64,000 nt of DNA from Pseudovibrio zosterae. Its GTDB lineage: Bacteria > Pseudomonadota > Alphaproteobacteria > Rhizobiales > Stappiaceae. The DNA is taken from contig NZ_JAWXVZ010000004.1 of assembly GCF_033843645.1 (NCBI RefSeq), forward strand, positions 186,001 to 250,000, in the 5' to 3' direction. This document shows, in pieces, positions 16,412 through 25,096 of the stretch (position 1 is the first letter of the stretch; the number at the start of each line of letters is the position of its first letter). The notes under the pieces were generated by a model, which saw only the letters and a program-made list of their open reading frames with translations, had not been told where the DNA came from and ran no database searches. A program made the position numbers and the translations under genes.

Positions 16412-17540
16412 TCAAATATTCACTCAAAAATCTAGCAATTCTTGAACTTGCCTGACCGTCCCCATAAGGGTTCTTTGAAGCAGCCATGCTTTGGTAGAAC
16501 TCTTGATTAGTCAGCAATTCGACAATGCTTTTTTCAATCAAATCCTGGTCGGTTCCAACCAATTTTGCACACCCAGCCTCAATCCCCTCAGGCCTCTCGG
16601 TTTCGTTTCTTGTAACCAAAATAGGCTTAACAAGGCTCGGAGCCTCTTCCTGAACACCTCCTGAGTCAGTGACGATTATGGAGCTAAGGTCCATCAAGTG
16701 AACGAACTGACTGTAATCTACAGGTGGTATCAGTGTAATATTCTCACAGCCTTTCAGCAAATCCTCCACAACACCTTGTACGTTGGGATTCGGATGGACA
16801 CACATCAGAAAACCAACTTCTGGAACACGCCGTGCGGCACTTCTAATTCCAGCACAGATACTGCGGATACCTACGCCAAAATTTTCTCTTCTGTGCGCCG
16901 TGATCAAACAAAACCTCGGATATGACGCCAGAAACAGGCTTACATTGCCTGGCAATGAGACGCCAACTTTTCTCGCATCCAGCGCCGTTGATAATAGCGT
17001 GTCGATTCCGGTGTTACCGGTCTCCATCAAATCATCTGAGTTTTTACCTTCAGCTTTTAGGTTCTCAAGAGCCTTGGGCGTTGGGGCAAAGTGCACAGAA
17101 GCCAGAATACCAATGAGTTGCCTGTTCATCTCCTCAGGAAATGGAGAATTCAAATTGTAACTTCTCAAGCCAGCCTCAATGTGCCCAACAGGGATCTTCT
17201 GGTAGAACCCTATCATTGCTCCCACCATGGAAGACGTTGTATCACCCTGAACCAATATCATGTCAGGTTTGATTTCCTCTAGAGCACTGCCCAACTGTTC
17301 AAAAAGCCGACCCGTCAGACTGGACAACGACTGCCCTGGCACCATCGTCTTCAACTTCACATCTGGTGAGAACTTGAGATCTGAAAAAGTATGCTCCAAG
17401 ATATCAGTATGCTGACCGGTTGAGACAACAATGCACTCAAAATTCTCGTTTTTTTGCAGCGCCCGTGCTACGGGCGCCACTTTGATGCACTCGGGCCTGG
17501 TGCCAATTATACAACAAATCTTTTGCTTTCTGACGGTCAT
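16401..17540 (-). CDS. wecB: UDP-N-acetylglucosamine 2-epimerase (non-hydrolysing)
   Basis: Interconverts UDP-GlcNAc and UDP-ManNAc in the cytosol, supplying ManNAc-type sugars. At 379 residues it has the normal length. Key motifs are IGTRPECIKVAPV near the N terminus, LVQGDTTSSMVGA, VGHIEAGLRSYNL, the catalytic TAHRRENFG and, near the C terminus, TDSGGVQEEAPSL. The gene starts 33 bases after a shortened rfbA and overlaps the fusion glycosyltransferase. No wecC-like dehydrogenase is present, so the product would be ManNAc itself or be processed by genes elsewhere. Confidence 0.95.
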   Translation of the reverse strand: MTVRKQKICCIIGTRPECIKVAPVARALQKNENFECIVVSTGQHTDILEHTFSDLKFSPDVKLKTMVPGQSLSSLTGRLFEQLGSALEEIKPDMILVQGDTTSSMVGAMIGFYQKIPVGHIEAGLRSYNLNSPFPEEMNRQLIGILASVHFAPTPKALENLKAEGKNSDDLMETGNTGIDTLLSTALDARKVGVSLPGNVSLFLASYPRFCLITAHRRENFGVGIRSICAGIRSAARRVPEVGFLMCVHPNPNVQGVVEDLLKGCENITLIPPVDYSQFVHLMDLSSIIVTDSGGVQEEAPSLVKPILVTRNETERPEGIEAGCAKLVGTDQDLIEKSIVELLTNQEFYQSMAASKNPYGDGQASSRIARFLSEYLNDE

Positions 17541-17573
17541 AGTTGGATATCTTTTTGAGTTTTCTAATGTGAA

Positions 17574-18356
17574 TTAGCCGGAAGTTTTTAGGTATACCTC
17601 ATTCGGATCGCCGATTTTGACGCCCTGCCGAACCTGCAGTGTTTGCACAAAGCTGGAAGCCTGGAGGAGGGAGTCGTGGGTTCCCGTATCCAACCATGCA
17701 TACCCACGGCCCATTACTTCTACATGGAGCTTGCCTGCAGCGAGATAGGCTTTGTTGACATCGGTGATTTCCAGCTCACCTCGCGCAGATGGTTTCAGGC
17801 TCTCGGCAATTTTAACGACGTCGTTGTCGTAGAAATAAAGGCCCGTGACGGCGTAGTTAGACTTTGGCACCTTGGGTTTTTCCTCGATGTCCAGGGCGAC
17901 ACCACCTTCATCAAAAGAGACAACACCATAGCGCTCAGGATCCGTCACGTGATAGGCGAATACGGACCCGCCGGTCTGACGAGACGCAGCGGACTTCAAT
18001 AGATCGGTAAGGCCATGTCCATAGAACACGTTATCGCCCAAGATGAGAGCGACACTATCGTTACCAATAAACTCCTTGCCGATGATAAAGGCCTGCGCAA
18101 TGCCATCAGGGCTAGGCTGCTCAGCATAGCTTAGGCGCAGCCCCCATTGTGAACCGTCGCCTAATAGCCGCTCAAATCCGGGCAAATCTCGGGGAGTTGA
18201 AATTACCAGAATCTCCTTTATGCCTGCTAACATCAAGACCGACAAGGGATAATAAATCATCGGCTTGTCATAGATAGGCAAGAGCTGCTTGGAGATCGCT
18301 AGTGTTACCGGATGAAGACGTGTACCTGAGCCTCCAGCGAGGATGATGCCCTTCAT
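17574..18356 (-). CDS. rfbA: Glucose-1-phosphate thymidylyltransferase, C-terminally shortened
   Basis: Makes dTDP-glucose from glucose-1-phosphate and dTTP, the first step to dTDP-L-rhamnose. It begins KGIILAGGSGTRLHPVT with the nucleotide-binding loop and contains LILGDNVFYG and AWLDTGTHDSLLQAS. It ends after GDPNEVYLKTSG at about 260 residues, whereas typical RfbA is about 290 and continues at this point into a C-terminal helical region. The start at 18356 overlaps rfbD by 4 bases (ATGA). The loss may come from recombination at the junction with wecB; the catalytic core is intact, but the allosteric/oligomer surface may be altered. Confidence 0.92.
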   Translation of the reverse strand: MKGIILAGGSGTRLHPVTLAISKQLLPIYDKPMIYYPLSVLMLAGIKEILVISTPRDLPGFERLLGDGSQWGLRLSYAEQPSPDGIAQAFIIGKEFIGNDSVALILGDNVFYGHGLTDLLKSAASRQTGGSVFAYHVTDPERYGVVSFDEGGVALDIEEKPKVPKSNYAVTGLYFYDNDVVKIAESLKPSARGELEITDVNKAYLAAGKLHVEVMGRGYAWLDTGTHDSLLQASSFVQTLQVRQGVKIGDPNEVYLKTSG

Positions 18357-19243
18357 AGCGCTGATACCTTTGCGATTTTGAGATTTGTGAGCGTGCGCGC
18401 AACACCAAGTCGCCAGCCAGGAAGGGCCAAACCGATAGACCTCAGCTTTGCACAATCCAAAACTGAGTTCTTGGGGCGGCGTGCCTTCTGCGGATACTCA
18501 GAGGAAGATATACGGTTGACGGTTATTGAAGAACTCAACAAGCCTCGGAGGGTTGATTGATGAAAAATCTCCTGCGCCAAGTCCGCCCAGCTGGCATTTC
18601 CAGATGCCGCGGCATGGACTAGGCCAGTCAGTTCGCCATCAACAATTTGCGGTAAACTCGTTACAATCAAGTCAGCCAAGTCCTGAGCCGAGGTAGGACA
18701 ACCCATTTGATCATCAACTATGTTCAGCTCGCTACGGCTATCTGCCAACTGAAGCATCGTCTTCGCAAAGTTTCGGCCATAGGGGCTATGGACCCAAGAG
18801 CACCGCAAAATTAGTGCCTCAGGTAGAGCATCCGATACCCCCATTTCACCGGCCAGCTTTGTCGCACCATAGGCATTGATAGGTGAAGGCGTGTCCGTTT
18901 CGGTGTAGGCGAGTTTGTTTGCCCCATCAAAAACGTAGTCTGTCGAGATGTGCACCATCCGGCAATCATTCTTTGAACACCACTGCGCCATAGCTATCGG
19001 TGCCTGGGCGTTTACAAGATGGGCGAGGCCTTGTTGTTCCTCGGCCAAGTCCACGGCAGTGAAAGCGGCGGAATTGATCAAAACAGAAGGGGCAAGTGCG
19101 TCAAGGACAGGCATGATATGGTCAACACACGCCAAATCCAGCTGACTTCGGCCGATGAATTGGACATCATAGTTCAACTGCTCAAACGCCTGATACAGCG
19201 ATTGGGCGACTTGGCCTGACTTACCTACAACGGCGATCTTCAT
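18353..19243 (-). CDS. rfbD: dTDP-4-dehydrorhamnose reductase
   Basis: Last step of dTDP-L-rhamnose synthesis, an NAD(P)H-dependent SDR of 296 residues. It shows the N-terminal cofactor loop VGKSGQVAQSL, VLINSAAFTAVDLAE, the STDYVFDG motif and the catalytic YGATKLAGE (Tyr-x3-Lys), followed by LRCSWVHSPYG. It overlaps both rfbB (4 bases) and rfbA (4 bases), confirming one tightly coupled unit. Confidence 0.96.
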   Translation of the reverse strand: MKIAVVGKSGQVAQSLYQAFEQLNYDVQFIGRSQLDLACVDHIMPVLDALAPSVLINSAAFTAVDLAEEQQGLAHLVNAQAPIAMAQWCSKNDCRMVHISTDYVFDGANKLAYTETDTPSPINAYGATKLAGEMGVSDALPEALILRCSWVHSPYGRNFAKTMLQLADSRSELNIVDDQMGCPTSAQDLADLIVTSLPQIVDGELTGLVHAAASGNASWADLAQEIFHQSTLRGLLSSSITVNRISSSEYPQKARRPKNSVLDCAKLRSIGLALPGWRLGVARTLTNLKIAKVSAL

Positions 19244-20307
19244 TTGTCTTTGTTCTCAGCAGATGACGAAAGTCCAAGGCGCTTCCCATCAGCAATTCCA
19301 GACCACCAATCTTCTTGGTCAAGATACCACGCAACGGTTTTTTCTAAACCACTTTCAAAGCTCTGTTGCGGTGCCCAGTTCAACTCTTTCTTAATGTGAT
19401 CAATACTGACAGCATAACGCAGATCATGCCCAGGGCGATCAGCGACAAAAGTGATTAGCCTATCATGTGGACCGCCACCTGGACGCAACCTGTCCATGAT
19501 TTTGCAAATCTCACGCACTACATCAATGTTGCGGCGCTCGGAAAGCCCCCCAATGTTGTAAGTCCCTCCCGCTCTTCCATGCTCCAACACTTCAAGAAGC
19601 GCTCCTGCATGATCTTCAACAAAGAGCCAATCGCGAACATTCTCCCCTTTCCCATAAACCGGGATGGGTTCGTTTCGCAGCGCTTTGACAATCACAGTTG
19701 GAATGAGTTTCTCTGGGTGTTGCCACGGTCCATAATTGTTTGAGCAGTTAGACACAACTGTAGGCAGCCCATACGTCTCAAACCATGCACGCACAAAGTG
19801 ATCTGAACTCGCTTTGCTGGCGGAGTAAGGGGAGTTGGGGGAGTATGCGGTTTCCTCGGTAAACTCCGGATCGCTCATAGATAGAGATCCGAACACTTCA
19901 TCAGTTGATATGTGATGAAACAGGAACGACTTTTTACCGCTCTCATCAAGTGAGGTCCAATAACCGAGCGCCGCCTGCAACATATTGAATGTTCCAAGGA
20001 CATTCGTTTCAACAAACGCTCCAGGCCCATCAATAGAACGATCTACATGGCTCTCTGCCGCCAAGTGCATTATGCGATCTGGAGTGAAATCGTGTACAAT
20101 ACGTGCAACACGGTCCTTATCCCTGATATCCGCCTGGACAAAAGCATACCGCTCAGACGACGCGCACTCCTCAATTGCTTCCGGCGTGGCGGCATACGTA
20201 AGCGCATCAAGATTTAAGACTGAATGTTCAGTGTTTCGAATTATTTCGCGTACGACAGCTGAACCGATAAAGCCCGATCCGCCCGTAACGAGGATTTTTA
20301 GTGGCAC
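19240..20307 (-). CDS. rfbB: dTDP-glucose 4,6-dehydratase
   Basis: Second step of dTDP-L-rhamnose synthesis: converts dTDP-glucose to dTDP-4-keto-6-deoxyglucose. An extended SDR with TGGSGFIGSAVVRE at the N terminus, HLAAESHVDRSI, the STDEVFGS motif, and catalytic YSASKASSDH. The start is taken as GTG 20307, preceded by GAGGA; it gives 355 residues, the normal length, whereas ATG 20391 would extend into rfbC. Ten bases separate it from the rfbC stop. Confidence 0.96.
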   Translation of the reverse strand: MPLKILVTGGSGFIGSAVVREIIRNTEHSVLNLDALTYAATPEAIEECASSERYAFVQADIRDKDRVARIVHDFTPDRIMHLAAESHVDRSIDGPGAFVETNVLGTFNMLQAALGYWTSLDESGKKSFLFHHISTDEVFGSLSMSDPEFTEETAYSPNSPYSASKASSDHFVRAWFETYGLPTVVSNCSNNYGPWQHPEKLIPTVIVKALRNEPIPVYGKGENVRDWLFVEDHAGALLEVLEHGRAGGTYNIGGLSERRNIDVVREICKIMDRLRPGGGPHDRLITFVADRPGHDLRYAVSIDHIKKELNWAPQQSFESGLEKTVAWYLDQEDWWSGIADGKRLGLSSSAENKDK

Positions 20308-20317
20308 TGTTTTTTCC

Positions 20318-20881
20318 TCAGCAAGAAAAAGGCGTTGCAACTTCAGAAAGCCTTGGTAAAGCCCGGTCTTTGGTCGACAGTATTGGATCACATTCAGGCC
20401 ATGCTATGCCGAGTTGCTCATCATTCCACATGACACCTGCATCGTGCTCCGCCGAATAGTAGTTATCAACCTTGTAACTAACTTCTGTGTCTTCTTGTAG
20501 CGTGACAAAGCCATGTAAAAAGCCGCGGGGTACAAAAATCTGTTGTCCCTTTGCAGCGTCCAGGATCGCGCTGACCCAGCGACCAAAAGTAGGGGAGCCT
20601 TTCCTAAAATCGACGGCGACATCAAAGATCGCTCCGCGGTTTACACTCACGAGCTTTGCTTGATCATAGGGAGGAAGCTGAAAATGAAGACCTCGCAGGG
20701 TTCCCTTCTCTGACGAGTAAGAACAGTTATCCTGGACAAAATCAATTTCGAGGCCAGACAAGGCCTCAAAACGCTGTTTGTTATAGGTCTCGGTAAAGAA
20801 ACCTCGAGCATCTCCAAATCTCTTTGGTGTTATCAGGAACACATCGGAGATATCGAGTCTCTCGAAGCCTGAAGTCTGCAT
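20318..20881 (-). CDS. rfbC: dTDP-4-dehydrorhamnose 3,5-epimerase
   Basis: Third step of the rhamnose pathway, a 187-residue cupin epimerase. It shows RFGDARGFFTETYN, the catalytic-histidine motif GTLRGLHFQLPP, LVSVNRGAIFDVAVDFR and VPRGFLHGFVTL. The start at 20881 has AAGGGG 6 bases upstream and lies directly after the stop of the preceding glycosyltransferase gene; ATG 20887 would overlap that stop but is too close to the binding site. The gene order rfbC-rfbB-rfbD-rfbA differs from the enteric order. Confidence 0.95.
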   Translation of the reverse strand: MQTSGFERLDISDVFLITPKRFGDARGFFTETYNKQRFEALSGLEIDFVQDNCSYSSEKGTLRGLHFQLPPYDQAKLVSVNRGAIFDVAVDFRKGSPTFGRWVSAILDAAKGQQIFVPRGFLHGFVTLQEDTEVSYKVDNYYSAEHDAGVMWNDEQLGIAWPECDPILSTKDRALPRLSEVATPFSC

Positions 20882-20883
20882 CG

Positions 20884-21714
20884 TCATCCCCTTGCTTCGA
20901 CTAGGGCTTCGAGTCGGCCCCAATTTCGTGCAACTCTCTTGAAATCAAGCAAAAGAACCGCCCTAAGCAGGCGCTTTCTAGCCTGAGTGATTTGTTTAGG
21001 TACGGAGTAGGCGATGTCATGCTTCTTGGCAGCATAGATTTTCGATCGCTCTGCTTCGAGTGCCTTGAATTTCTCCAACTTTAGGCTACTGCCGCTAGAT
21101 TGACCATGAAGATGCACCGCAGAAACCCTGCGATCAGCAACAAGCTTGTAGCCTAGAAGACGGACGCGATAGGATAGGTCATCATCTTCCATAAACAAAA
21201 AGATGTTCTCATCAAATCCGCCTACCTCTTCGAAAACACTGCGCTTACAAAGCAGAACACTGCCTGATTGCACATACACCTCACCTACACCGTCATCTAT
21301 CTTCGGTGCACCCAATTCTGGTTCAAAGAACGACATTCCTCGGAAAAACTCTGACCCATCACTGTAGCAGATCTTAGGTGCAATCATGCCCCACTCACTG
21401 TGTTCCTCTAGCTGACACATGAGATGGGCGAGCGCCTCTGGATCAATCTGAGCGTCCGGATTCAGGAAAAGGATGAATGGTGCCGAACCAATTTCGGCGC
21501 CGCGGTTGCAAGCAGTCCCAAAACCATAATTCCGCTCAAGAGAAATCAAACGTGCATTGGTCTCAAACAACGCATTCGCGATATCATCTGAACTGTTGTT
21601 ATCGACTACAATTACTTGAGCCCATTTCGGAAGATTTTCTATAGCTTTTCTTATAATACCAGAACTATTATAGCTCACTATAACCACATCTACACGAAAT
21701 TCTTGTTTTTGCAT
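20884..21714 (-). CDS. Family 2 glycosyltransferase, rhamnosyltransferase-like
   Basis: A 276-residue GT-A enzyme of the type often linked to rhamnosyl transfer. Motifs: VDVVIVSYNSSGIIRKAI, VIVVDNNSSDD, LISLERNYGFGTACNRG, FLNPDAQIDPEALAHL, VQSGSVLLCKRSVFEEVGGFDE and FMEDDDLSYRVRLLG. This pattern (NxGFGxAxNxG, FxxxxDxDxxxR) is common in dTDP-rhamnose transferases of the WsaF/RgpA-like class. Position directly before rfbC supports a rhamnose donor, but specificity is inferred from context. Confidence 0.85.
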   Translation of the reverse strand: MQKQEFRVDVVIVSYNSSGIIRKAIENLPKWAQVIVVDNNSSDDIANALFETNARLISLERNYGFGTACNRGAEIGSAPFILFLNPDAQIDPEALAHLMCQLEEHSEWGMIAPKICYSDGSEFFRGMSFFEPELGAPKIDDGVGEVYVQSGSVLLCKRSVFEEVGGFDENIFLFMEDDDLSYRVRLLGYKLVADRRVSAVHLHGQSSGSSLKLEKFKALEAERSKIYAAKKHDIAYSVPKQITQARKRLLRAVLLLDFKRVARNWGRLEALVEARG

Positions 21715-21770
21715 CCAGCCGACCTGCTTTTATTGTTAGAACTGTCAGAAAATGTGGTATCTGCCCCTAA

Positions 21771-22865
21771 TCAATTACCAGCAAACCATTGCCGCTTCAT
21801 TTCGTGTGGAGATAGTGTTTGTGAAACAATGTAGCGCGCAACTTCTTCGACCCCCGTTATATCTCGAGCAATTTGTTGGCCAACTTGGCCGATCTTACGG
21901 CGCATTTCGTCGTCAGTTTTTAGGCGTGCCATGCATTCCACAAGTTCTTCTCGGCTTGCGTACTCAACTACGCCCTCGCCATACAAATCGCTGAGGCCGG
22001 CAGCCTTCGGAACCAACGTTGTTACGCCTTGCCCCAAGAGTTGCGCAATACGATCAGAGGAATAAAGATAAGGCATGAGGCTTGGATCAGTGTCGTCCAG
22101 TGGCAAATTCGGACTCACCGGGGCATCCGTGAGGCACTCAAGGAAATCCATGCCCTCAATGCGATCGGAACCAAAAGCTCGCCCACCCGACCTAAAGCGA
22201 TAGTCATTAGGCAGTTCACTGGAGATGAAGTTCAGTTGTTCTTCACGTTTTCCAATTCCCGTACCCAGAAACTGTCCATCCCATTCGAACTCATCTAGAG
22301 GACGGTCAAATACCCGGGCCGTTTCGACGGAAGGATCAACCGGGTTGGGCATGAAGTGAAGTTTGTCTAAAGGGATGCCGAGCTTGGCAAGCTGCGCTTT
22401 ATCTGCGGTTGTGATGAAAGCCGCATCGCAATGCGCTGCCCGTCGTGCAAAGCTTTCCATTGTTTTTGTTCGGAACACCGCATCAACGCAAAAAGTCGCC
22501 AATCGAACGTCCGGTAACAACTCTTTCATCCGCAAATACAGCTCATCGCCGAAAAGATCACAGTGCCCGAACAAAACCAGATGTGGCTTGTAGTTTTTGG
22601 CTATTTCCAAAAGCTTTTCGGCCATTTTTTTCTTGCCAAGTTTCTGGCTTCCAAAAACCGTCGCCTCACGTGCGTGATCCCGGTCGGAAAAGCAAACAAC
22701 ATTATGACCATTGCGAATAAAGCCATTCGCAAGCTTGTGGTCAATGTTGTAAAAGCAGCGAAAGGCAGATTTGCGGCCAAAGTTTCCAACGCACAAAATG
22801 CGCAAAGAATAGGTGGTCACTACATGCCCCTTTTCCGTGATTGGCGCCTCGCGCGCATTACTCAT
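21771..22865 (-). CDS. GT-B-type glycosyltransferase-like protein
   Basis: A 364-residue protein. It begins (from ATG 22865, which overlaps the preceding stop) with SLRILCVGNFGRKSAF, then HLVLFGHCDLFGDELYLRM, LHFMPNPVDPSVE and a C-terminal half with RIAQLLGQGVTTLVPKAAGLSDLYG, VEYASREELVECMARL and a closing helix. This matches the two-Rossmann GT-B layout with a C-terminal 'glycosyl transferases group 1'/CgeB-like segment. An upstream ATG at 22916 lies inside the preceding gene. Probably acts on the same polysaccharide; linkage unknown. Confidence 0.75.
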   Translation of the reverse strand: MSNAREAPITEKGHVVTTYSLRILCVGNFGRKSAFRCFYNIDHKLANGFIRNGHNVVCFSDRDHAREATVFGSQKLGKKKMAEKLLEIAKNYKPHLVLFGHCDLFGDELYLRMKELLPDVRLATFCVDAVFRTKTMESFARRAAHCDAAFITTADKAQLAKLGIPLDKLHFMPNPVDPSVETARVFDRPLDEFEWDGQFLGTGIGKREEQLNFISSELPNDYRFRSGGRAFGSDRIEGMDFLECLTDAPVSPNLPLDDTDPSLMPYLYSSDRIAQLLGQGVTTLVPKAAGLSDLYGEGVVEYASREELVECMARLKTDDEMRRKIGQVGQQIARDITGVEEVARYIVSQTLSPHEMKRQWFAGN

Positions 22866-23625
22866 GCCAATAGTTCGAAATCCAGGTTGCAGGACGAAGG
22901 CGTTTATACCAGGCACCGGGCCAATGCCCCTTTAGTGCATCGTCGGGATTAGGATTTCCATGGAATACACAGACGCTAGCTGTCTCCGGCAGCTTGGAAG
23001 GCAATACCCAGTTCAACAGAATACCGGGAAATTTCCACCCCCCAGGTAGGCAGCTCGCTTTAAAAGACACGCACCACTCAGCGGGCCAATAGGAGAGCTT
23101 ACCTTGTTTATCTAATTCAAAAGACAAATAGGTCTGCTCAATTCTGTACTTTTCGAACCAGAACTGGGTCGGCTTGCTCTGAAACAACTCATATAGATCC
23201 GCGTGAGCACCGACGTTAAAGCGAAAAACACTTGTATTTCCAACAATACGCTTTGGTTGTGTCCAGTTGTGAATGACTACGTAGTCTCCCGGATGCTCAA
23301 AGAAGCGATCTAAGGGCCCTGTGATCACCAAGTCGAGGTCAAAGAAAAGGGTTGGTCCGGTAAGGTCTCCAAGCTCTGGATGATAGAGCGCCAACTTCCG
23401 CCACGGCGTGTTTTCAAAAGGCGCGTCAATTTTAATTGGAGGGATCTCCATTACCTCGATCTCAGGTCGAAGTCCTCGGTGGTCATCCGTAAAGCAAACG
23501 AACCGGAAAGGCCGCTTCAGGTTGCGAGCTGTCATCGCATAAAGACGGTTTGCATATTCAGGCCCATAAAGGGTTCCCCATTTCATGCAGACCACATTGA
23601 CCGGGGCGCTTTCCGTGCTGGACAT
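22858..23625 (-). CDS. Glycosyltransferase-like protein (GT8/GT32-type DxD fold)
   Basis: A 255-residue protein, first gene of the minus-strand polysaccharide unit. VNVVCMKWGTLYGPEYANRL, RPFRFVCFTDD and TLFFDLDLVITGPLDRFFEH are typical of nucleotide-sugar transferases with a DxD metal site (here DLD). The C-terminal half contains PAEWCVSFKASC and CVFHGNPNPDDAL, as in an alphaproteobacterial group of predicted transferases. It is divergent from the glycosyltransferase at 23721, with about 95 bases of AT-rich promoter DNA between them. Confidence 0.72.
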   Translation of the reverse strand: MSSTESAPVNVVCMKWGTLYGPEYANRLYAMTARNLKRPFRFVCFTDDHRGLRPEIEVMEIPPIKIDAPFENTPWRKLALYHPELGDLTGPTLFFDLDLVITGPLDRFFEHPGDYVVIHNWTQPKRIVGNTSVFRFNVGAHADLYELFQSKPTQFWFEKYRIEQTYLSFELDKQGKLSYWPAEWCVSFKASCLPGGWKFPGILLNWVLPSKLPETASVCVFHGNPNPDDALKGHWPGAWYKRLRPATWISNYWHE

Positions 23626-23720
23626 GATTTTCCCGAGGGTTGTTTATCCTTGATTTAGAGGGGCTAATAACTGATAGGGTGTGGTAAGGCAATAAGCAGC
23701 AGACCTAAGAGATATCAAGC

Positions 23721-24581
23721 ATGAGCGCAAGCAGCACCTTTCCACCCAATCCCACTATTGGCGCGGCCATACTCACGTGGAAGGCGCATCAAACGCTTAG
23801 GCTGTCATTAGAATCCCACAAGGACAGCGGGTTGCTCTCAGTAGTTGATGATGCGGTTGTTTTCTTTCAGGAATTTGACCAACACATCGAACAACCACTC
23901 GTGGAAGAGTTTGGCTGGAGGGCTGCTGGCTCACCCAAAAACATTGGCATACACCGTGGTATGGAAGAAGCTGTAAAAGCTCTTGATACCGACTTGGTGA
24001 TTTATCTGGAAAACGATTGCCAATCGATCGCAACGCCCGCTGCTATGAAAGCAGCGATTGACGCTGCCGTTTCTGACTTGCGAGATGGTGTCGATACAGT
24101 GCAGCTCAGTGATCGCAGAAACCCAGGCGAGCCGTTTGTAGGGGTTCAGAAGTACATGAACTACTTTAAGCTAAAAGCTCCCTTGGATACTGCGTTGCCA
24201 TATACACCACCAGCAGATTGGAAGATTAATCTCAAACGCATCATAAAAGGCAAGCGCAAGGCAGATTTTCAGATTGGTCGTGCCGTTTATGCTGAGGCTG
24301 ATCCGGTCGCAGCACAACCAGACGCGTTTTCTCGGACCAGAACGGGTAGCTGGCAGACGAACTCCTATTATTTTCAGTGGTGTAACCGGCCCTTGCTGGC
24401 GCGAAGGGATTTCCTTCTCGATGTGATCTTTAAACGTGTGCACACGCATCCGAGCTCACGCCAGTCCCCCGATTTCCAGACTGTTGAAACGGCGCTCAGC
24501 TGCGATTGGTGGCGGGAACAAGATTTTAGATTCTCCTTCCCGGAGCATGGCCCCTTCACCCACAATCGGGTCGATCGCTAA
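23721..24581 (+). CDS. Predicted GT-A glycosyltransferase
   Basis: A 286-residue protein divergent from the main polysaccharide operon. IGAAILTWKAHQTLRLSLESH and VVDDAVVFFQEFDQ look like the first two beta strands of a GT-A enzyme; LVIYLENDCQSIATPAAM carries the acidic metal-binding motif (ENDC in place of DxD). The C-terminal half (TGSWQTNSYYFQWCNRPLLARRDFL, VETALSCDWW) fits the acceptor-side region. Unusual sequence; family 2 membership is probable but not certain. Confidence 0.62.
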   Translation: MSASSTFPPNPTIGAAILTWKAHQTLRLSLESHKDSGLLSVVDDAVVFFQEFDQHIEQPLVEEFGWRAAGSPKNIGIHRGMEEAVKALDTDLVIYLENDCQSIATPAAMKAAIDAAVSDLRDGVDTVQLSDRRNPGEPFVGVQKYMNYFKLKAPLDTALPYTPPADWKINLKRIIKGKRKADFQIGRAVYAEADPVAAQPDAFSRTRTGSWQTNSYYFQWCNRPLLARRDFLLDVIFKRVHTHPSSRQSPDFQTVETALSCDWWREQDFRFSFPEHGPFTHNRVDR

Positions 24582-24698
24582 CCTGCGGCGATTTATCTGT
24601 GTGGGGATCATGAGCTGTGGCGGAATGCCCTTTGGCATGGCATCGCAGCGCCTATAGGGTCGCGTCTCAGAAAAAACCTCTAAACACCGGAGCGAAAA

Positions 24699-25046
24699 AT
24701 GGCCGAAATCGAGCGCATGGAAATCAAACAGCGCATGAGCAAGATCGTGAAGCACAATGGCACGGTTTATCTCTGCGGACAGGTGGGAAACCGCGGCGAC
24801 AGCGTTGAAGAGCAGACCAAGGAGTGCTTGCGCCGCATTGACGCGCTTTTGGAGCAAGCCGGTTCCGATCGCACACGTATTCTCCAGGCAATTGTCTGGC
24901 TTTCCGACATGGCCGACTTCGCTGCCATGAACAACGTTTGGGATGCTTGGGTGCCAGAAGGCCACGCCCCTGCCCGCGCTTGCGGCGAAGCCAAGCTCGC
25001 TTCCCCAGAGCTGAAAGTGGAAATCATCATCACAGCTGCCTGCTAA
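24699..25046 (+). CDS. RidA-family protein (enamine/imine deaminase)
   Basis: A 115-residue cytosolic protein of the YjgF/RidA superfamily, here of the shorter subgroup. It shows KHNGTVYLCGQVGNRGDSVEEQTKECLRRIDALL, SDRTRILQAIVWLSDMADFAAMN and a closing ARACGEAKLASPELKVEIIITA, where the Arg in PARACG is at the position of the catalytic Arg105 of RidA. The first residues differ from archetypal RidA, so it may be a Rid4-7-type protein. A strong terminator follows. Confidence 0.9.
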   Translation: MAEIERMEIKQRMSKIVKHNGTVYLCGQVGNRGDSVEEQTKECLRRIDALLEQAGSDRTRILQAIVWLSDMADFAAMNNVWDAWVPEGHAPARACGEAKLASPELKVEIIITAAC

Positions 25047-25065
25047 GGCACTGCGGAGATTGAAC

Positions 25066-25096
25066 AAAGGCGGGACCAGCTCCCGCCTTTTTCTTT
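25066..25096. terminator. Strong bidirectional intrinsic terminator
   Basis: GGCGGGA (25069-25075) and TCCCGCC (25081-25087) form a 7-bp GC-rich stem with a 5-base loop, followed on the plus strand by TTTTTCTTT. On the minus strand the 3' side is CTTTG. It sits between the convergent ridA-like gene and the CoA-transferase operon and probably ends both. Confidence 0.85.
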
